A stretch of DNA of 64,000 nt from assembly GCF_002865645.1 (NCBI RefSeq), contig NW_020194644.1, positions 569,734 to 633,733 of the forward strand, given 5' to 3'. Below, piece by piece: positions 38,995 through 51,166 of the stretch. A program made the position numbers and the translations under genes. How positions within the stretch are numbered: position 1 is the stretch's first letter; each line of letters opens with the position of its first letter. The notes beneath the pieces are model-generated. The model ran no database searches, had not been told where the DNA came from, and saw only the letters and a program-made list of their open reading frames with translations. Source of the DNA: Hyaloscypha bicolor E. Lineage: Eukaryota; Ascomycota; Leotiomycetes; Helotiales; Hyaloscyphaceae.

Positions 38995-40077
38995 CTATGC
39001 CCTGCCATCATTTTCAGATTTGGGCTCAAGTTTACGTTTCTTGAAAAATGAGTCCACCTTCTTCTGATTCGAATCATGTTTCAGACTTCCGATCCCACCT
39101 CGCGTCTTCTTCAGGTGCTTCAAATGTTCTTGACTATTCACAGCTTTGACCACAAGCTGCAGCTCCTTGATGATTCGAGGCGGGAACGGAGCGAGAGAAG
39201 CGATGGTCGCGGGCTTGTGTGGCAGTAATGGTGAGCTAGCGGAAGTGCCTCGGGGCTCGGAGCCCTCAGGTTCCGAGCCGTTGGGCAGAATGGGATCTGG
39301 GGGAGCCGAAATTTGTGCAGGGGAGGCAATCTCTGCAGATGTCCCAGCATTCACACAAGGTTTGGAAGTTTTGCGAGAAGACCCAGCTCTTCTCTTCACT
39401 TCCAAATCCAAATACCCGGTGTTTGACCAGCCACCAAGGTATTCCAAACTAAAGCCCGGTGCCTTTGACTGAACATCAGGCCCAACCGTAACGAATGGAT
39501 GGAATCGCTTCAAAATCGCCCTCCAGAGGTGACTCAGAATGATCCCATGGGCAACGACAGCCACAGACGTGTCTTCCTCGACTTCATGCATCAATTGAAT
39601 CAAATGATCATCGATGAAAGTCTCGACTCGAGTGCGCATGGACTCTTTGCTCTCCACCTCAACAAAGCCAGGCTCGTCGCGGCGAGCCTCTAAATGTGCG
39701 TCCTTTCTAGTTTTGTTACCCTCCCTCGGCCGCTCAAAGAATTTCTTCCCTTCGAAGAAGCCGAAGTCTTGCTCCCGCAGAAGCTGGAGCTTTGTGGTTT
39801 CGGCCGGGGACTGAGGTTGAGCTTCGCGGACAGCTTCTGCTGTGATATATGCTCGTTGGAGGTCGGAGGAAAAGAGATGAGACACCCTTACGCCGCTATT
39901 AGCGAGGTGACTGCCAAGTCGATTGGCTTGCAGAACGCCATGGTTCGTGAGGGCCGAGTCTGTGATGCCGGCACTGACATTGTTAGTGGGAAGAGAAGAA
40001 TTAGGGCCGCGAGGTACAAACTAGATTCCAGCGACATTGTCGACAGTCTCTCCGTGTCTAATAAGAAGGAGCCTCAT
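38995..40077 (-). CDS. Histidine phosphatase, phosphoglycerate-mutase superfamily
   Basis: Two exons on the minus strand, 40077-40022 and 39973-38995, with a 48-bp intron (39974-40021, GTTTGT to CAG, branch CTAAC). The frame closes at 344 residues. The N-terminus reads MRLLLIRHGETVDN, with phospho-acceptor His8 in the RHG motif. SSDLQRAYITAEA follows at about 54-66, an acidic segment (REQDFGFFEG) at about 85-94, and the second catalytic His161 in VVAHG. The catalytic domain ends near residue 212. A proline/serine-rich linker leads to a basic tail containing QKKVDSFF (322-329) then KKRK, which fits the consensus PCNA-interacting motif and a nuclear signal. Known relatives dephosphorylate small phospho-metabolites or act as phosphoglycerate mutases; the substrate here is not predictable. 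It is divergent from the membrane-protein relic at 40361. Confidence 0.88.
39974..40021 (-). other. 48-bp intron in histidine phosphatase gene
   Basis: Donor GTTTGT, branch CTAAC eight bases before the acceptor CAG. Removing it joins TA to T and gives the continuous IYAGITDSALTNHG stretch expected in this family. Reading without splicing hits a stop at once, which supports the intron. Confidence 0.85.
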
Positions 40078-40360
40078 CCCGCCGCCTGGGAGAGGGAGAA
40101 AGTGGGTGTTCAGCTGTCGATCATTCTTGATAATCTTAGAGAAGAAGGATGAGGATGAGGAAAGTGCGAAGGGGATTTTCTTAGGTCAGTGAAAATTCTG
40201 TAAGCGACCGCGCTAGCCGAATTCTCCAACTCATCAACAAACAACTCTGCGCAGCCCACGACCTGAAAGCTGCACAGCGACACACCACCGACAACTCTTC
40301 TTAGAAAAAGTCCCTCAACTCTCAAGATCGCCGACAGCTCGCCCCAAGGTGACCAGCCGT
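40078..40360. promoter_or_regulatory. Divergent promoter region
   Basis: 283 bases between the start codons of the minus-strand phosphatase and the plus-strand membrane-protein relic. It must carry the phosphatase promoter. No sharp element was identified. Confidence 0.45.
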
Positions 40361-42170
40361 ATGGCTCCACCACCCCCACTCGACACATACGCCTGTTATG
40401 CATTGCCGCACCAGACGCTCCTTGTAATCCCCGTCAAGTTCATCCTTGCTGCCGCAATCGATCAGGTGACTTCGCGGGTTCTTCGAAGCTTGGGATATCG
40501 CTCTTCAGATTACCTCTTCCTGGATCCCCCGAGATACATCCTTCTTATCTCTGTTTTTTGGGCGATTCACGCTTTCCTCGAATGCCTGGTCTTGTGAAAA
40601 ACGACGCCGTCTGGTAAGGTTCAATGCACACCCACGTGTATTTGCCAGTACAGGATATGGGTGGGTACCATTATTTTTAACCTAGCTTACACTCTTGGAT
40701 TTAGACCAGTTCCCAAGGACATCAAATTCTTCGACCCCAGACGGGTCCCATGGAACCAGATCGCAATTCCGAACTCTTTTCGGACATCCTGCCTTTCTTT
40801 AGGCTTTTCAATCGGGCTTACTGCTATTTTTTTCTCTGTTACCTTTTCTCATCCATCCAGCGGAATCGCGAGCTCTCGTGGCCGGAACTGCTCTACATCT
40901 TGTTTTTCTTTGCAGTTCCTTGCGTCCTTGATTACTTTCAACTTGCCGCGGACGCCTGATCAGACTTAGGCTGCTCGAAAATTTGTGACGATACCGACCC
41001 CCCAGCTGCAAGTGAGATACTCATCGCCTGCCATCCTCTGAACTAGCCCTCATTCTCGACGAATCAAGTTTAACGCCGGCCCCGAGGTCCTACATCTCTC
41101 GGCTCTATTCGCTTCATCAGACTTCAAACGTTATCTCGGAAGACTCATGGACTCGCAAGATATTTTCGTTTGAGGCGATGTTGAAAGCCGTGGGCCTGCA
41201 GAAGGATTTACCTTCTTTAGAGGTCTATGTTCCTGTTGTGTTCCGTTCATAGTTGTGTTTGATGTGGATAAACCACTCCTGGTCCCGAGTCCAGCGAGCA
41301 GCCTGGGCGACACACAGCATCCGATTATGTTTTTTTCATACTCTACCTAGGATTCCTGTGGGCTTACGCTTATCGGCCTACACATCTGCCAACCATTACT
41401 CTCTCAGACCCTAATCTGTTACGGCGGTAGACTTTCTTGACTGCTCCGGTCTTCTGGTATCCTGAAACCTACTTGACATATTGGTTCAGCCCGTCTCAGC
41501 TTAGCCTAGAATCAAGCAAGGCGAGAACCGTGTTTGGTTGTCATGGTATCCGCTGGGGCATCTCGAGGATGATTGCTTATTTCCTGGACCCCGCACACTT
41601 CTCCATTATTATCGCTATTTTCCCTTGGTGCTTGCTTCCTCCGACACGCCGTCCACCTTTCTAGGAAGATCTACCTGGTGAACAGTACTGAACAGCCTGT
41701 ATTCCCTCGTCTGGCCTTATCATCGAGCTTCAGAGTCAAGCCTGGTTTGTGCACCTACGAAGGCCTATCATCCTTTCGATGTCTGTTCTCTCAGTTGCGC
41801 ACTGCATCCGACTTTTCAACTATCATTTCGACGCTGCTCGCCCGATCCCCTCCAATTCTGTTGTCGTTTCCTTGGCTTTCCTTAAGTATTCCTCAGCCGT
41901 CTGTCTTATCTCCACTCTTTGGAGCCTCGACTCTGGATGAGATCTCCGACTTATGTGTGCGACAAAGGCGGCATTGGGATTGTTTGGCTGGAACCACCTC
42001 GCATGGGGCGACTCTAACTTGAAAACTCCCGGGGTTGTGTTGCGCAACACTGAGGCCACGGACGCTAGCCACCCCGCTATTGATGGCAAATTGCTCAGGC
42101 GTGTCATTGGGAGGTTGGTGCCGCATATACTTTTCAGTCATTCATACTTTTTATGGTCGGGTTCGCATGC
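40361..42170 (+). pseudogene. Frameshifted multi-pass membrane protein relic
   Basis: From ATG at 40361 a frame of 78 codons reads MAPPPPLDTYACYALPHQTL with hydrophobic segments, then stops at 40595. A one-base shift continues to a plausible intron (about 40615-40652, GTAAGG to CAG). From 40654 the sequence reads WVGTIIFNLAYTLGFRPVP and FFDPRRVPWNQIAIPN. A further shift near 40770-40790 gives more hydrophobic sequence (YFFLCYLFSSIQ, LLYILFFFAVPCVLDYFQL) to a stop at 40958. Downstream to about 42170 only short hydrophobic fragments in changing frames remain. I read this as a decayed gene for an integral membrane protein. The pattern recalls fungal wax-synthase-like acyltransferases, but no catalytic motif is visible, so that is only a suggestion. 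A heavily intron-split real gene is the alternative. Confidence 0.45.
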
Positions 42171-43651
42171 TTAATCCTTGTTGTGACGGGGGGGCAGTTC
42201 CAGATCTGCTTACCACCGCAGTCACATTAGCACTGGCACATGATGGTTTATGATTGCCAGACGGGGTTGTGTATGGTGTAAGTATATCAATCAATCAACA
42301 ATAATCACTGGCACTGTATCTTGGAAGTCTGCTATCCTTGGCAAATTGCTTGAGGACCACAGCCGAATTTCACAGAGGGTTTTCGGTCAGAGCCCTTTAC
42401 AGGGGATCGTTATTTTAGGATGCAGCAATTTTGCTTGCTCTGCCCTTGCCAAATTCAAGCCCATCCTCACAGACGCAACCATTCAACACAACAGCACCAA
42501 CGCACTTTCTATTACCCTCCTACTCATGGAAATCGATCGAGGGCCATAGCAGTTATATATTACGATGTTTGGTATCTTTCACTTGCGTCGCTTTGGTGGC
42601 GGTTGTTGAGAGTCGGTGAGGTGGCTCTTCAGTTGCGGAGCGCCAGCTGGCTCGTCTTCGGATAATCAGATTCACCACCCATTCAGCCAACGCAACATCG
42701 CCAAACACTTTCTTGCAAGTGCATTATTCATGACATCTTAGCCGCAGCTAACTCCTCTCAAATTTTTGCGTTACAGTTTAGCGCACATCCTCGCCTTCGC
42801 GCTGATGGTGCTTGCTGTCACCCACTGCTGAGCTTCCTTTCTCGCGCTTCAACACCAACAACCATTCAACACAACATCGTCACAGCACCTCGACACTGGT
42901 TTATCTTTCATTGCATATGCATTGGACACTGCAGAAGGAGATCCTCTGAGATTTTCGGCTTATATTTGCTTCCTTGCAAATTGTCGCTTTCGCTTTGGTT
43001 GTAGTCAGCCGAGCGCCAACCTCCTCCCCACCATCAACAACCATTCAACACAACAACACAACGAAACCACCTGATCGCATTTCCGCTTGTTGCATATCCA
43101 CCAGTGACAACAAGGCTTGTGCTATTTGAGCCCCAATTGTCGCCAAGTAAGTTTGTGATCTCAAGTTGTCCTCACTTTTCGCGACCTATTGCATGCTGCT
43201 GCAACCCAGGGGAAGTCCTCCTCAGCTATTCAGCACCACCACAGTGTGCTCCGCATCCCCCCTCTGCAAGTCATCGTACATTTTGCGCCCATACATTACC
43301 ATCACCATCACCTTCTCACTTCTCATCTGAACACTTCCACCTACTCCCAACATCGACTCACCTTTGCATGCATAGTTGCATCACTGTCTGCCATCTTCAC
43401 TTCCCCCAGTTTTGTCCGAGCATACTTCACATCGCTCTCGCACTCCCCGTACATGTGCCGAAGCTCATGTCAACACACTTCATTGCCAACTCCGCTCCGC
43501 ATTCCCATCCTCTCTCTTCATTCATCCATAACCTTCTCGCATATTGTCGGACGTCTTCGCCATCAAGTCCAAATTATGTTACCCTTCTTAACATACTGAC
43601 CCTCTAAAGATTCTTCCAACCCCACACCAGGCTCGCCCAAGTACCGCCGCC
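42171..43651. other. Upstream region of zinc-cluster gene
   Basis: About 1.5 kb without a supported gene. It contains three spaced copies of caaccattcaacacaaca and a long pyrimidine-rich stretch at about 43200-43600 that opens long frames by composition alone. It ends in a strong start context (gccgccATGGAT) at 43652. It is probably a long promoter and leader. Confidence 0.55.
42475..43058. repeat. Three dispersed copies of caaccattcaacacaac
   Basis: The motif caaccattcaacacaaca occurs at about 42476-42493, 42859-42876 and 43038-43055. The copies lie in partly similar surroundings: each is preceded by a gcttgctgt / ttgcttcctt-like stretch. This looks like decayed duplication of a segment of roughly 180-380 bases, or repeated binding sites upstream of the zinc-cluster gene. 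Confidence 0.65.
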
Positions 43652-46323
43652 ATGGATGATGAAGATGGCTCTCTCTTACCCCTCACTCCGCCAAATACAA
43701 GTGACGCCGAGGACCCCCACGATGCCGAAGCCAACACTGAAAACTCCGACAACGAATCCCTCCTATCCTTCAACTTCGACGCCCCAGCCGCAGACGTCCC
43801 CCGCGAAGGCGCCATCTTCGCAACATGTGCCCCCACGCCCTCCTCTCGCATGCCCGAATCAATCCGCAACCTGGGCATCCTCCTCAACAGAAAGCGTCGA
43901 GCTGCCGCGCAGAGCGCCATGCGCGGCGGCGCAACAGCGTGGCTCGATCAAGATGACAGCGGCACCTACGACCCGAAACGGAAACGCGCTACTCCCGACG
44001 AGCAGCCGCAGAAGAAGGCCAAAAAACGGAAGCGTTCTCCTGTCCTTGACGAAAATGGGATTCCGCAGCTGAGGAGAGAGGCGTATAAGGGTGGCTATTC
44101 CTTGATGGTTACCTTAACCCTCGAGAGCGAGAAAGGGGTCCAGTATCTAAGGAGCATCGCCCCTGGTCCGCTGGAGTCCGGATCCAGCCGCTCTTCATCC
44201 AAGTCTTCGGATTCATCAGCAGACTCGGACCGCGACTCGGGATACGGCTCCTTCCCCAAGCCGCGCCGTCGGGAGCGGCGCCGCCAGCAGCCGGAACGGC
44301 TAGGCGCCCCGTCCTTCCGCGCCGACGGTCTCCGGCTCGAGGACCTGACCGTCGGACACCCGCAACGAAGAGGTTGCAAAGCGTGTTTCGAAGCCGGTGA
44401 TGACGGGTGCTCGCTCATTGGGGATATCTCCGGGTTCCCGTGCGAGGCGTGCAGGGATGCGAGTGTGGAGTGCGAACTGATTCTGAAGCCGGGGTTGAAG
44501 AGGGTCTGTGAGCGGTGCAAGAGGATGAGGAGAAGTTGCAGCTATCGTACGGATGCTGGGCGGGGTGTTGATTCTTGCAATCTATGTGAGGAAGATGGAG
44601 TCAAGTGCTGCGCGGGGCCGATGAAGGAGAGTTCTTACGCTAGACGGTTTGAGAGGGGTGAGAGGCAGAGGGAGAATGAGGAAGCGGAGGGGAGGGAGAG
44701 GATGTGGGTTGCTTGCAACCAGTGCCGTGGTGCTGGGAAGCGCTGCTCTAATAAAGGAAAGACGGATTGGGGACCTTGCTCTGGATGCCGGAAGAACAAC
44801 GAGGAATGCAAATTTGTGCTGCCGAGCCAGAGACAGCCATTGGAGACTGTTGAGCCGTCGCTCCCCATCCAACCCAAGAAGCGAAACGGCAAGTCGTCGA
44901 GAAGATCGAAGTGGAGGTCTGAGACTCCTGAGGGAAGGAGACTGGGCAGTGGAGGCGAGTTCCCCACGCCGACTCGGAATTCCCAGACGCTGTTCAACGA
45001 AGTTGCAGCCAGGGAAGGCCGCCGATCCCGTAAGAAAGGTACATCTTCCCCTCCCTTTCCCTGTTCTCTTTCAGCTAACCATCATTTTGAATACCAGGAC
45101 CCCACCACATCTTCAAAGTCACCTCCTTCTGCCATCCCATCAAGTTCAATTACGAACCTGACCCAATGGGCAAGAACCCATGTTCCTTCTGCGACTACCC
45201 AACCTTCGGCATCTGCGGACTGCAAGAAGCCACCGGCCCGAGGACCGTTGAAGGGTTCTACGTGCCCGCATCCGAAGGCGGCGGTTTCGAGGAGATCCAC
45301 AACGGATACTCCGAAGCGGGCTACACGCAGACGAAAATGTGCGTCGGCTGCACCTTTGATCGGATCCGAATTATCGGGTGCCGGAGCCACCGACTGAGGA
45401 AGTTGATTCACGGTGTTGATATCGATCCCCGGGTGTGGGACGAGGAGGCGTGGGCTGCTTCTTGCGAGGCTATCCATGCTCAGGACTGGGAGGGCGCGAG
45501 GCTGGTCTATGAGGCGAAGTACTGCAGCGTGTGTCCGGATCTCGCGCACTTTGCGTGTGGCACGCAATCATTCGCTCTTGATGGTGGGCAGGGAGAGGGG
45601 TGTGGATTGCTGCTCTGCGAGCGCTGCAAGGATATGATGGGGCACTGCTTTAAAGCGGGTATTTCAGGTACGTATTGTGTAGTGCAGCTTTCCGTGCTTT
45701 GGCTCCAAGGGAAGCGGGATTGGTGCTGATGCTGATGGGGTGGTGCAGGTGGAAGCGAGAGCTTGGATGCCGTTATTGGAGAGGCCGGACGAGCTAAGCT
45801 GCTTTATCCGAATGGGGTGAGAGCAGACGCGGAGTTCTTGACGAGTGATGGGGAGTTGATGGTCAGAGTTGGCCAAGGAATGGGCTCTGACTTCGACGAA
45901 AAAGGCAAAGATCGGGATAGCGATGAAGACAAGGTCGAGGTGGTTAAACCGAGGACGTTGGATAAAGGCAAAGGCAAGGACATGAGCTACTTCGCCTCTC
46001 CGGGGATTGACAAAGGAAAGGGGAAGCAGACAACGCCACGCGTCTGGGTCGGCGATTTCAGCGGAGGCGGTTGGGTGAATGACGAGGTTGTTGAGACAAA
46101 GGCTCCGACGCAGATGAGTTTCGGGGCAAAGCTCGAAGCTGGTGTTGCTAAAGCGATGGCGGGTGGAATGGGTGGAGGGGTGAAGATGGAAAGGAAGTCA
46201 ATTAAGTTCGGGGATGAGATTAGGGCGAGTGGGAAGGCGAAGGAGTTGAGTCGGTGGTGGGATAAAGATAAAGGGGAGTGGGGCGAGGTTGAGGTGATAG
46301 AGTTGAGTGATGACGAGGACTAA
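43652..46323 (+). CDS. Triple Zn2Cys6-like zinc-cluster protein
   Basis: Three exons: 43652-45038, 45098-45667, 45749-46323; 843 residues, frames closing exactly. The N-terminus is acidic, followed by a basic nuclear signal (KKAKKRKR, 121-128) and a Ser/Arg-rich linker. Residues 242-386 hold three consecutive six-cysteine units. Unit 1: C242, 245, 253, 264, 267, 274. Unit 2: C286, 289, 296, 309, 312, 319 (followed by C320). Unit 3: C355, 358, 365, 376, 379, 386. Each follows C-x2-C-x6/7-C-x10-12-C-x2-C-x6-C, the Gal4-type binuclear cluster pattern. A second Cys-rich region at 491-646 has C-x2-C pairs at 491/494, 544/547, 605/608 and 636/639. The C-terminus VEVIELSDDED resembles a SUMO-interacting motif. 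It probably acts in the nucleus on chromatin or DNA; targets unknown. The start has a strong Kozak context. Confidence 0.85.
45039..45097 (+). other. Intron 1 of zinc-cluster gene, two possible donors
   Basis: 59 bases, GTACAT to CAG, with a gctaacc branch at about 45074. A second donor, GTAAGA at 45030, is nine bases upstream and keeps the same phase, so the two isoforms would differ by three residues (KKG versus none). Both give the continuous reading PHHIFKVTSF in exon 2. Confidence 0.75.
45668..45748 (+). other. Intron 2 of zinc-cluster gene
   Basis: 81 bases, GTACGT to GTGCAG, with a CTGAT-type branch near 45727. Splicing joins G to GT and restores the frame into exon 3. Without it the frame stops at 45727-45729. 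Confidence 0.8.
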
Positions 46324-47048
46324 CAAGGAAAGATCGAGGGGCGAGGAGCCCGTGGAGAAAGGGAAGGCAGTCATTAATCTTGTATCTTTTAGTTCATTCT
46401 TCATCACTCTACCGGGTTTGAAAGTGGTTTGGGTCGGGGATCGCAGGAGGGACAGTATTAGCATTGGGAGGGGCAATATCTCAAATGGAGCATGGCATAA
46501 TTCGGAGTTTCGGGATCGAGGTATACCGGATTCGGGAGTCCCACGTGAACTTGAACGTCTTTAATGATTATCCAAGGTAAACAAAAGATAACCCTCGTTC
46601 TATGTCATTGTCCCATGACTCGGAGTGATTCCTTATGACGCTAAATAATACGAAAGCTTCGAATATTCGAACAAAAGAGTCAAATCAATTCACAGATAGC
46701 TGGCAAGATGTTCCACGTGTAAATCGTTTTCATTCATCATCAATTCATCATTGTCCAGCCATTTTGTCGTCCCTCATTTTCTATCCGCCTCCCACCATAA
46801 TGCAACGCACCAACGCCGGATCGCTATGCTGGAAGCCAAGTATCATGCACCAGTCCAATTCTATGCCCTTCTGATACGTAAATGTTCCAACAATTACTAC
46901 TTCAAGAGTGGAGCATTGTGTCGAAAGAAGATAAAAGTATAACTCAGGCATTCATAGGTTTCGTCTCGAAATGATCCACTTCCGAATGCCTGAAAGCTGT
47001 CGCAAAAGCAGGAGTCCAGGAAGCAAGCGAGAGAGTCGTGGCCAGCAC
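46324..47048. other. Convergent intergenic region
   Basis: About 725 bases between the stop codons of the zinc-cluster gene (+) and the kinase/phosphatase gene (-). It carries both 3' UTRs. Short open frames occur but none looks like a gene. Confidence 0.6.
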
Positions 47049-48641
<1,593 letters not shown>

Positions 48642-51166
48642 GCTGGCGATTTCTTGAAGACGATTGAAGGGCGAGAAATCAATTGGGGGTGTTTAAGAAG
48701 GATCGAAGGTGGAACGATGCGCAGAGAAGGCTTTTGTGGTGATCGCGTGAGGAAGTGCCGGTCTGGGAAAACAGACCGGGAATTCACGGCTTGCTGCGGG
48801 ACGTGCGAGCGTCTCCTTGAGATCGCAACACGAGAGAATGCAGATTCAAGAGAAGAGAAGTATCAGTCGGGCAGGGTGTGAGAACGCGCTTCAATAGCGA
48901 GTACATCAGCCGTGGTGGGTGATGTGATGTGATGCGATGCGATGCGTGCGATGTGTCGAGGAGAGGAAGGATTTCAGTGGTCTCTCGGGCGAAGTTTCTC
49001 TTGTGGTGCTGCCAGAGAGGACGATCCAGCCCAGCCCAGCGACAGCCGAAAAACTCCCCCGCACGAGGCTGCAGATCTGCCCCTCACAACTCAGAGTGGG
49101 GAGTTTCGAGAACTTGGCTCGTGCAAGTTATAAAGAATTGAAGCTCCAAGTTGGAGATAGTTGCGTTTAATACTCAGAAGTATCTGAGCATCAGGTGCAG
49201 CAATGCAGCATTACAGCGTTGCAGCATTGCCGCATTATTGAGGCGTTCCTCTCCCCCATGCTTCACCTGAGTCCCTTTGTCAAGACCATGCAGGGCACGC
49301 AGGGCACGCAGCCAAACACACCCTCGCCTCGGATCCAGACTGCTACAAAGGTACAAGTCATGTGCCCGTGCCGCCCATCAGGAGACTCGACATCTCGGCC
49401 ATGGGAATAATGCCCTCGTCTGTCTGCATCTGATTGGACCAACAGACTTCCGTTGTCGAGATGCATAAAGTCCTCGTGCAGCCACTCCACGCAAGCTGAG
49501 ACTTTCAGCCTCGGGTTCCTGGATCATGGTAGCCGTGGCGTTGGAATTTGGCAGTCCCAGCCAGACCAGACCGGTTGTCCCGTCCCTTTTCACCGGTCGG
49601 GTCGATGGCACGCAGCGCGGATGTCCGGGCCCCCCTTCACCGCTCGCCAAACGCTGGTTTGTGCTGTAGCCAAACACGACGCTGCATCCTGCACGTGCTG
49701 AGTCGGAACGCCAACGCCACAAAGAAAACGCTGTACTTGCAAGCGCAGAACATGACAGATCGAATTGGCAGAGCGGGCAAGTAAGGAATGAGGAGTGAGG
49801 AGCGAGGAGTGAGGTGTGAGGAGAGAGGACATACATTCCCCATCGAATACATCACCCCCTTTTTCCTCTTGCTGCTCCTACCGGCTGGAACTCCCAACAT
49901 CGTGACGGCGACGAAGGCGTTGAGTGGCACTGCTCAACAGTCTCGATGCAAGGTAAGCACGAAGGCTCGATGGCAGGAGGATGGGAATGGGATGGGATGT
50001 GATGGGAGGGGATGAGGCGGGATGGAATAAGCCGCTGTGGTGTCACACCGCCAGATTGAGGAAGGAGATGAGAAGGGGAGCTGAGGGGAGGAGTGCGAAT
50101 TTTGTTCTGAGGGAGTTGGTTTTTGTTTTCTGATAGACGAGACTGGTTATCGCGATAAAGGGGTGGGGGGTGGGGGGATAAGGCGGCGGTGAAGTGTGTT
50201 CAGGGCGGCGAGGTGTCTCAAGATAGGGCGGGAAGGGTGTAAGAGGAGAGTGAAGGGCTGAAAAGTCTTTGTTTTTAAGATGCTGAATTGGGGGTTTCAA
50301 TGAGATTGAGGCTGTTCTACACCACTATGTGACTATGGTTCTGACATTGGCAGACACGATTCTATTACCAACATCTTCCTCCCACGTTCTGGTGCTGGGT
50401 CCCGTGATTCGGCAGAAAATGAGTCCGTGCGCTTCGTGGGGTGATTGAACCTCCTCACGACATCGCTTCTCCTTGCTCATCCCAATGAAAGCCATCTCAT
50501 CTGGATGCTTCAGAACCTGCTGTATCTTTTTTGTCTGTATCAACAAGCCCTCAGCTGAAGTCATGCCAACCGCAAGCAACTAAATACCGGTGCAGAGAGG
50601 ATAGGATTCCGCAAATCTTCATGCTTTCAGTTGGTCCAGAATAGCAGTCCAAGCGGTATTTGATTTCTAGAAGTGCTCATACTTTGCACTCACAACTTGT
50701 AACGTTGTTGTCTCTCCAAGTTCGGATGCATTTGAATATTGAGATGAAGCAAGTCCAGCAGCATCACGATGTTCCACGTCACCAAGGGGCATACAATGTT
50801 CTCACGAGTCAAATTTTGCTTTATATCACTTCACTGTCCTTGCACATTTGATTCTCCTCATATCATTGCATTGCTTCTTCTTACATCATTGCATTGCTGT
50901 CTATCTGCTTTTATGCTGAATATCCAGCCCTCTGGAAGAATCTGGTGTCTCCTTTTCGTCTCTGAGGAAATAACAAAGGAAATCTGAGTCTCGATCACAT
51001 CAATCCAGACGAAGCCGGAAACTCGGGAGAGAAAATATGGGTCTCCATCACATCGATCCAACCGAAGCCAGAAACAGGGGGAGGCAACACCTCATGAGAA
51101 CGTAACCAAGGAAAATGCGGTCTCCATCCCAGGAATCCAGCCAAAGCCAGCCAGACACCCACCAAA
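48642..51166. other. Kinase/phosphatase promoter and repeat-rich spacer
   Basis: About 2.5 kb with no gene I can support. It holds the promoter of the minus-strand kinase/phosphatase gene next to 48642, several short purine- or GC-rich repeats (gatgtgatgcgatgcg at about 48918-48957, gcagcatt units at about 49195-49235, gcagggcac at about 49288-49309, gaggagtgaggagcgagg at about 49788-49828, gggatgggatgtgatggg at about 49985-50015), and a diverged tandem repeat next to the following gene. Many short overlapping open frames come from the repeats. Confidence 0.55.
50981..51155. repeat. Diverged three-copy tandem repeat
   Basis: Three copies of a unit of about 50-70 bases, each with a core like gtctccatcacatcgatcca followed by accgaagccagaaac. 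The first reads gtctcgatcacatcaatcc and the third gtctccatcccaggaatcc. It lies in the 3' region of the minus-strand gene ending at 51167, probably in its 3' UTR. Confidence 0.75.

Noticed and set aside
43104..43607. 167-codon plus-strand open frame rich in Ser, Pro and His
   Set aside because: It lies in a pyrimidine-rich leader; the residues follow from CT-rich composition and a parallel frame is equally open. The strong start at 43652 is just downstream.
44095..44520. Minus-strand frames opposite the zinc-cluster gene
   Set aside because: Shadows of the sense coding region, which has ordered cysteine motifs and consistent splicing.
49378..50300. Cluster of overlapping frames between the kinase/phosphatase and coiled-coil genes
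   Set aside because: They come from purine-rich and GC-rich short repeats; all frames on both strands are equally open.
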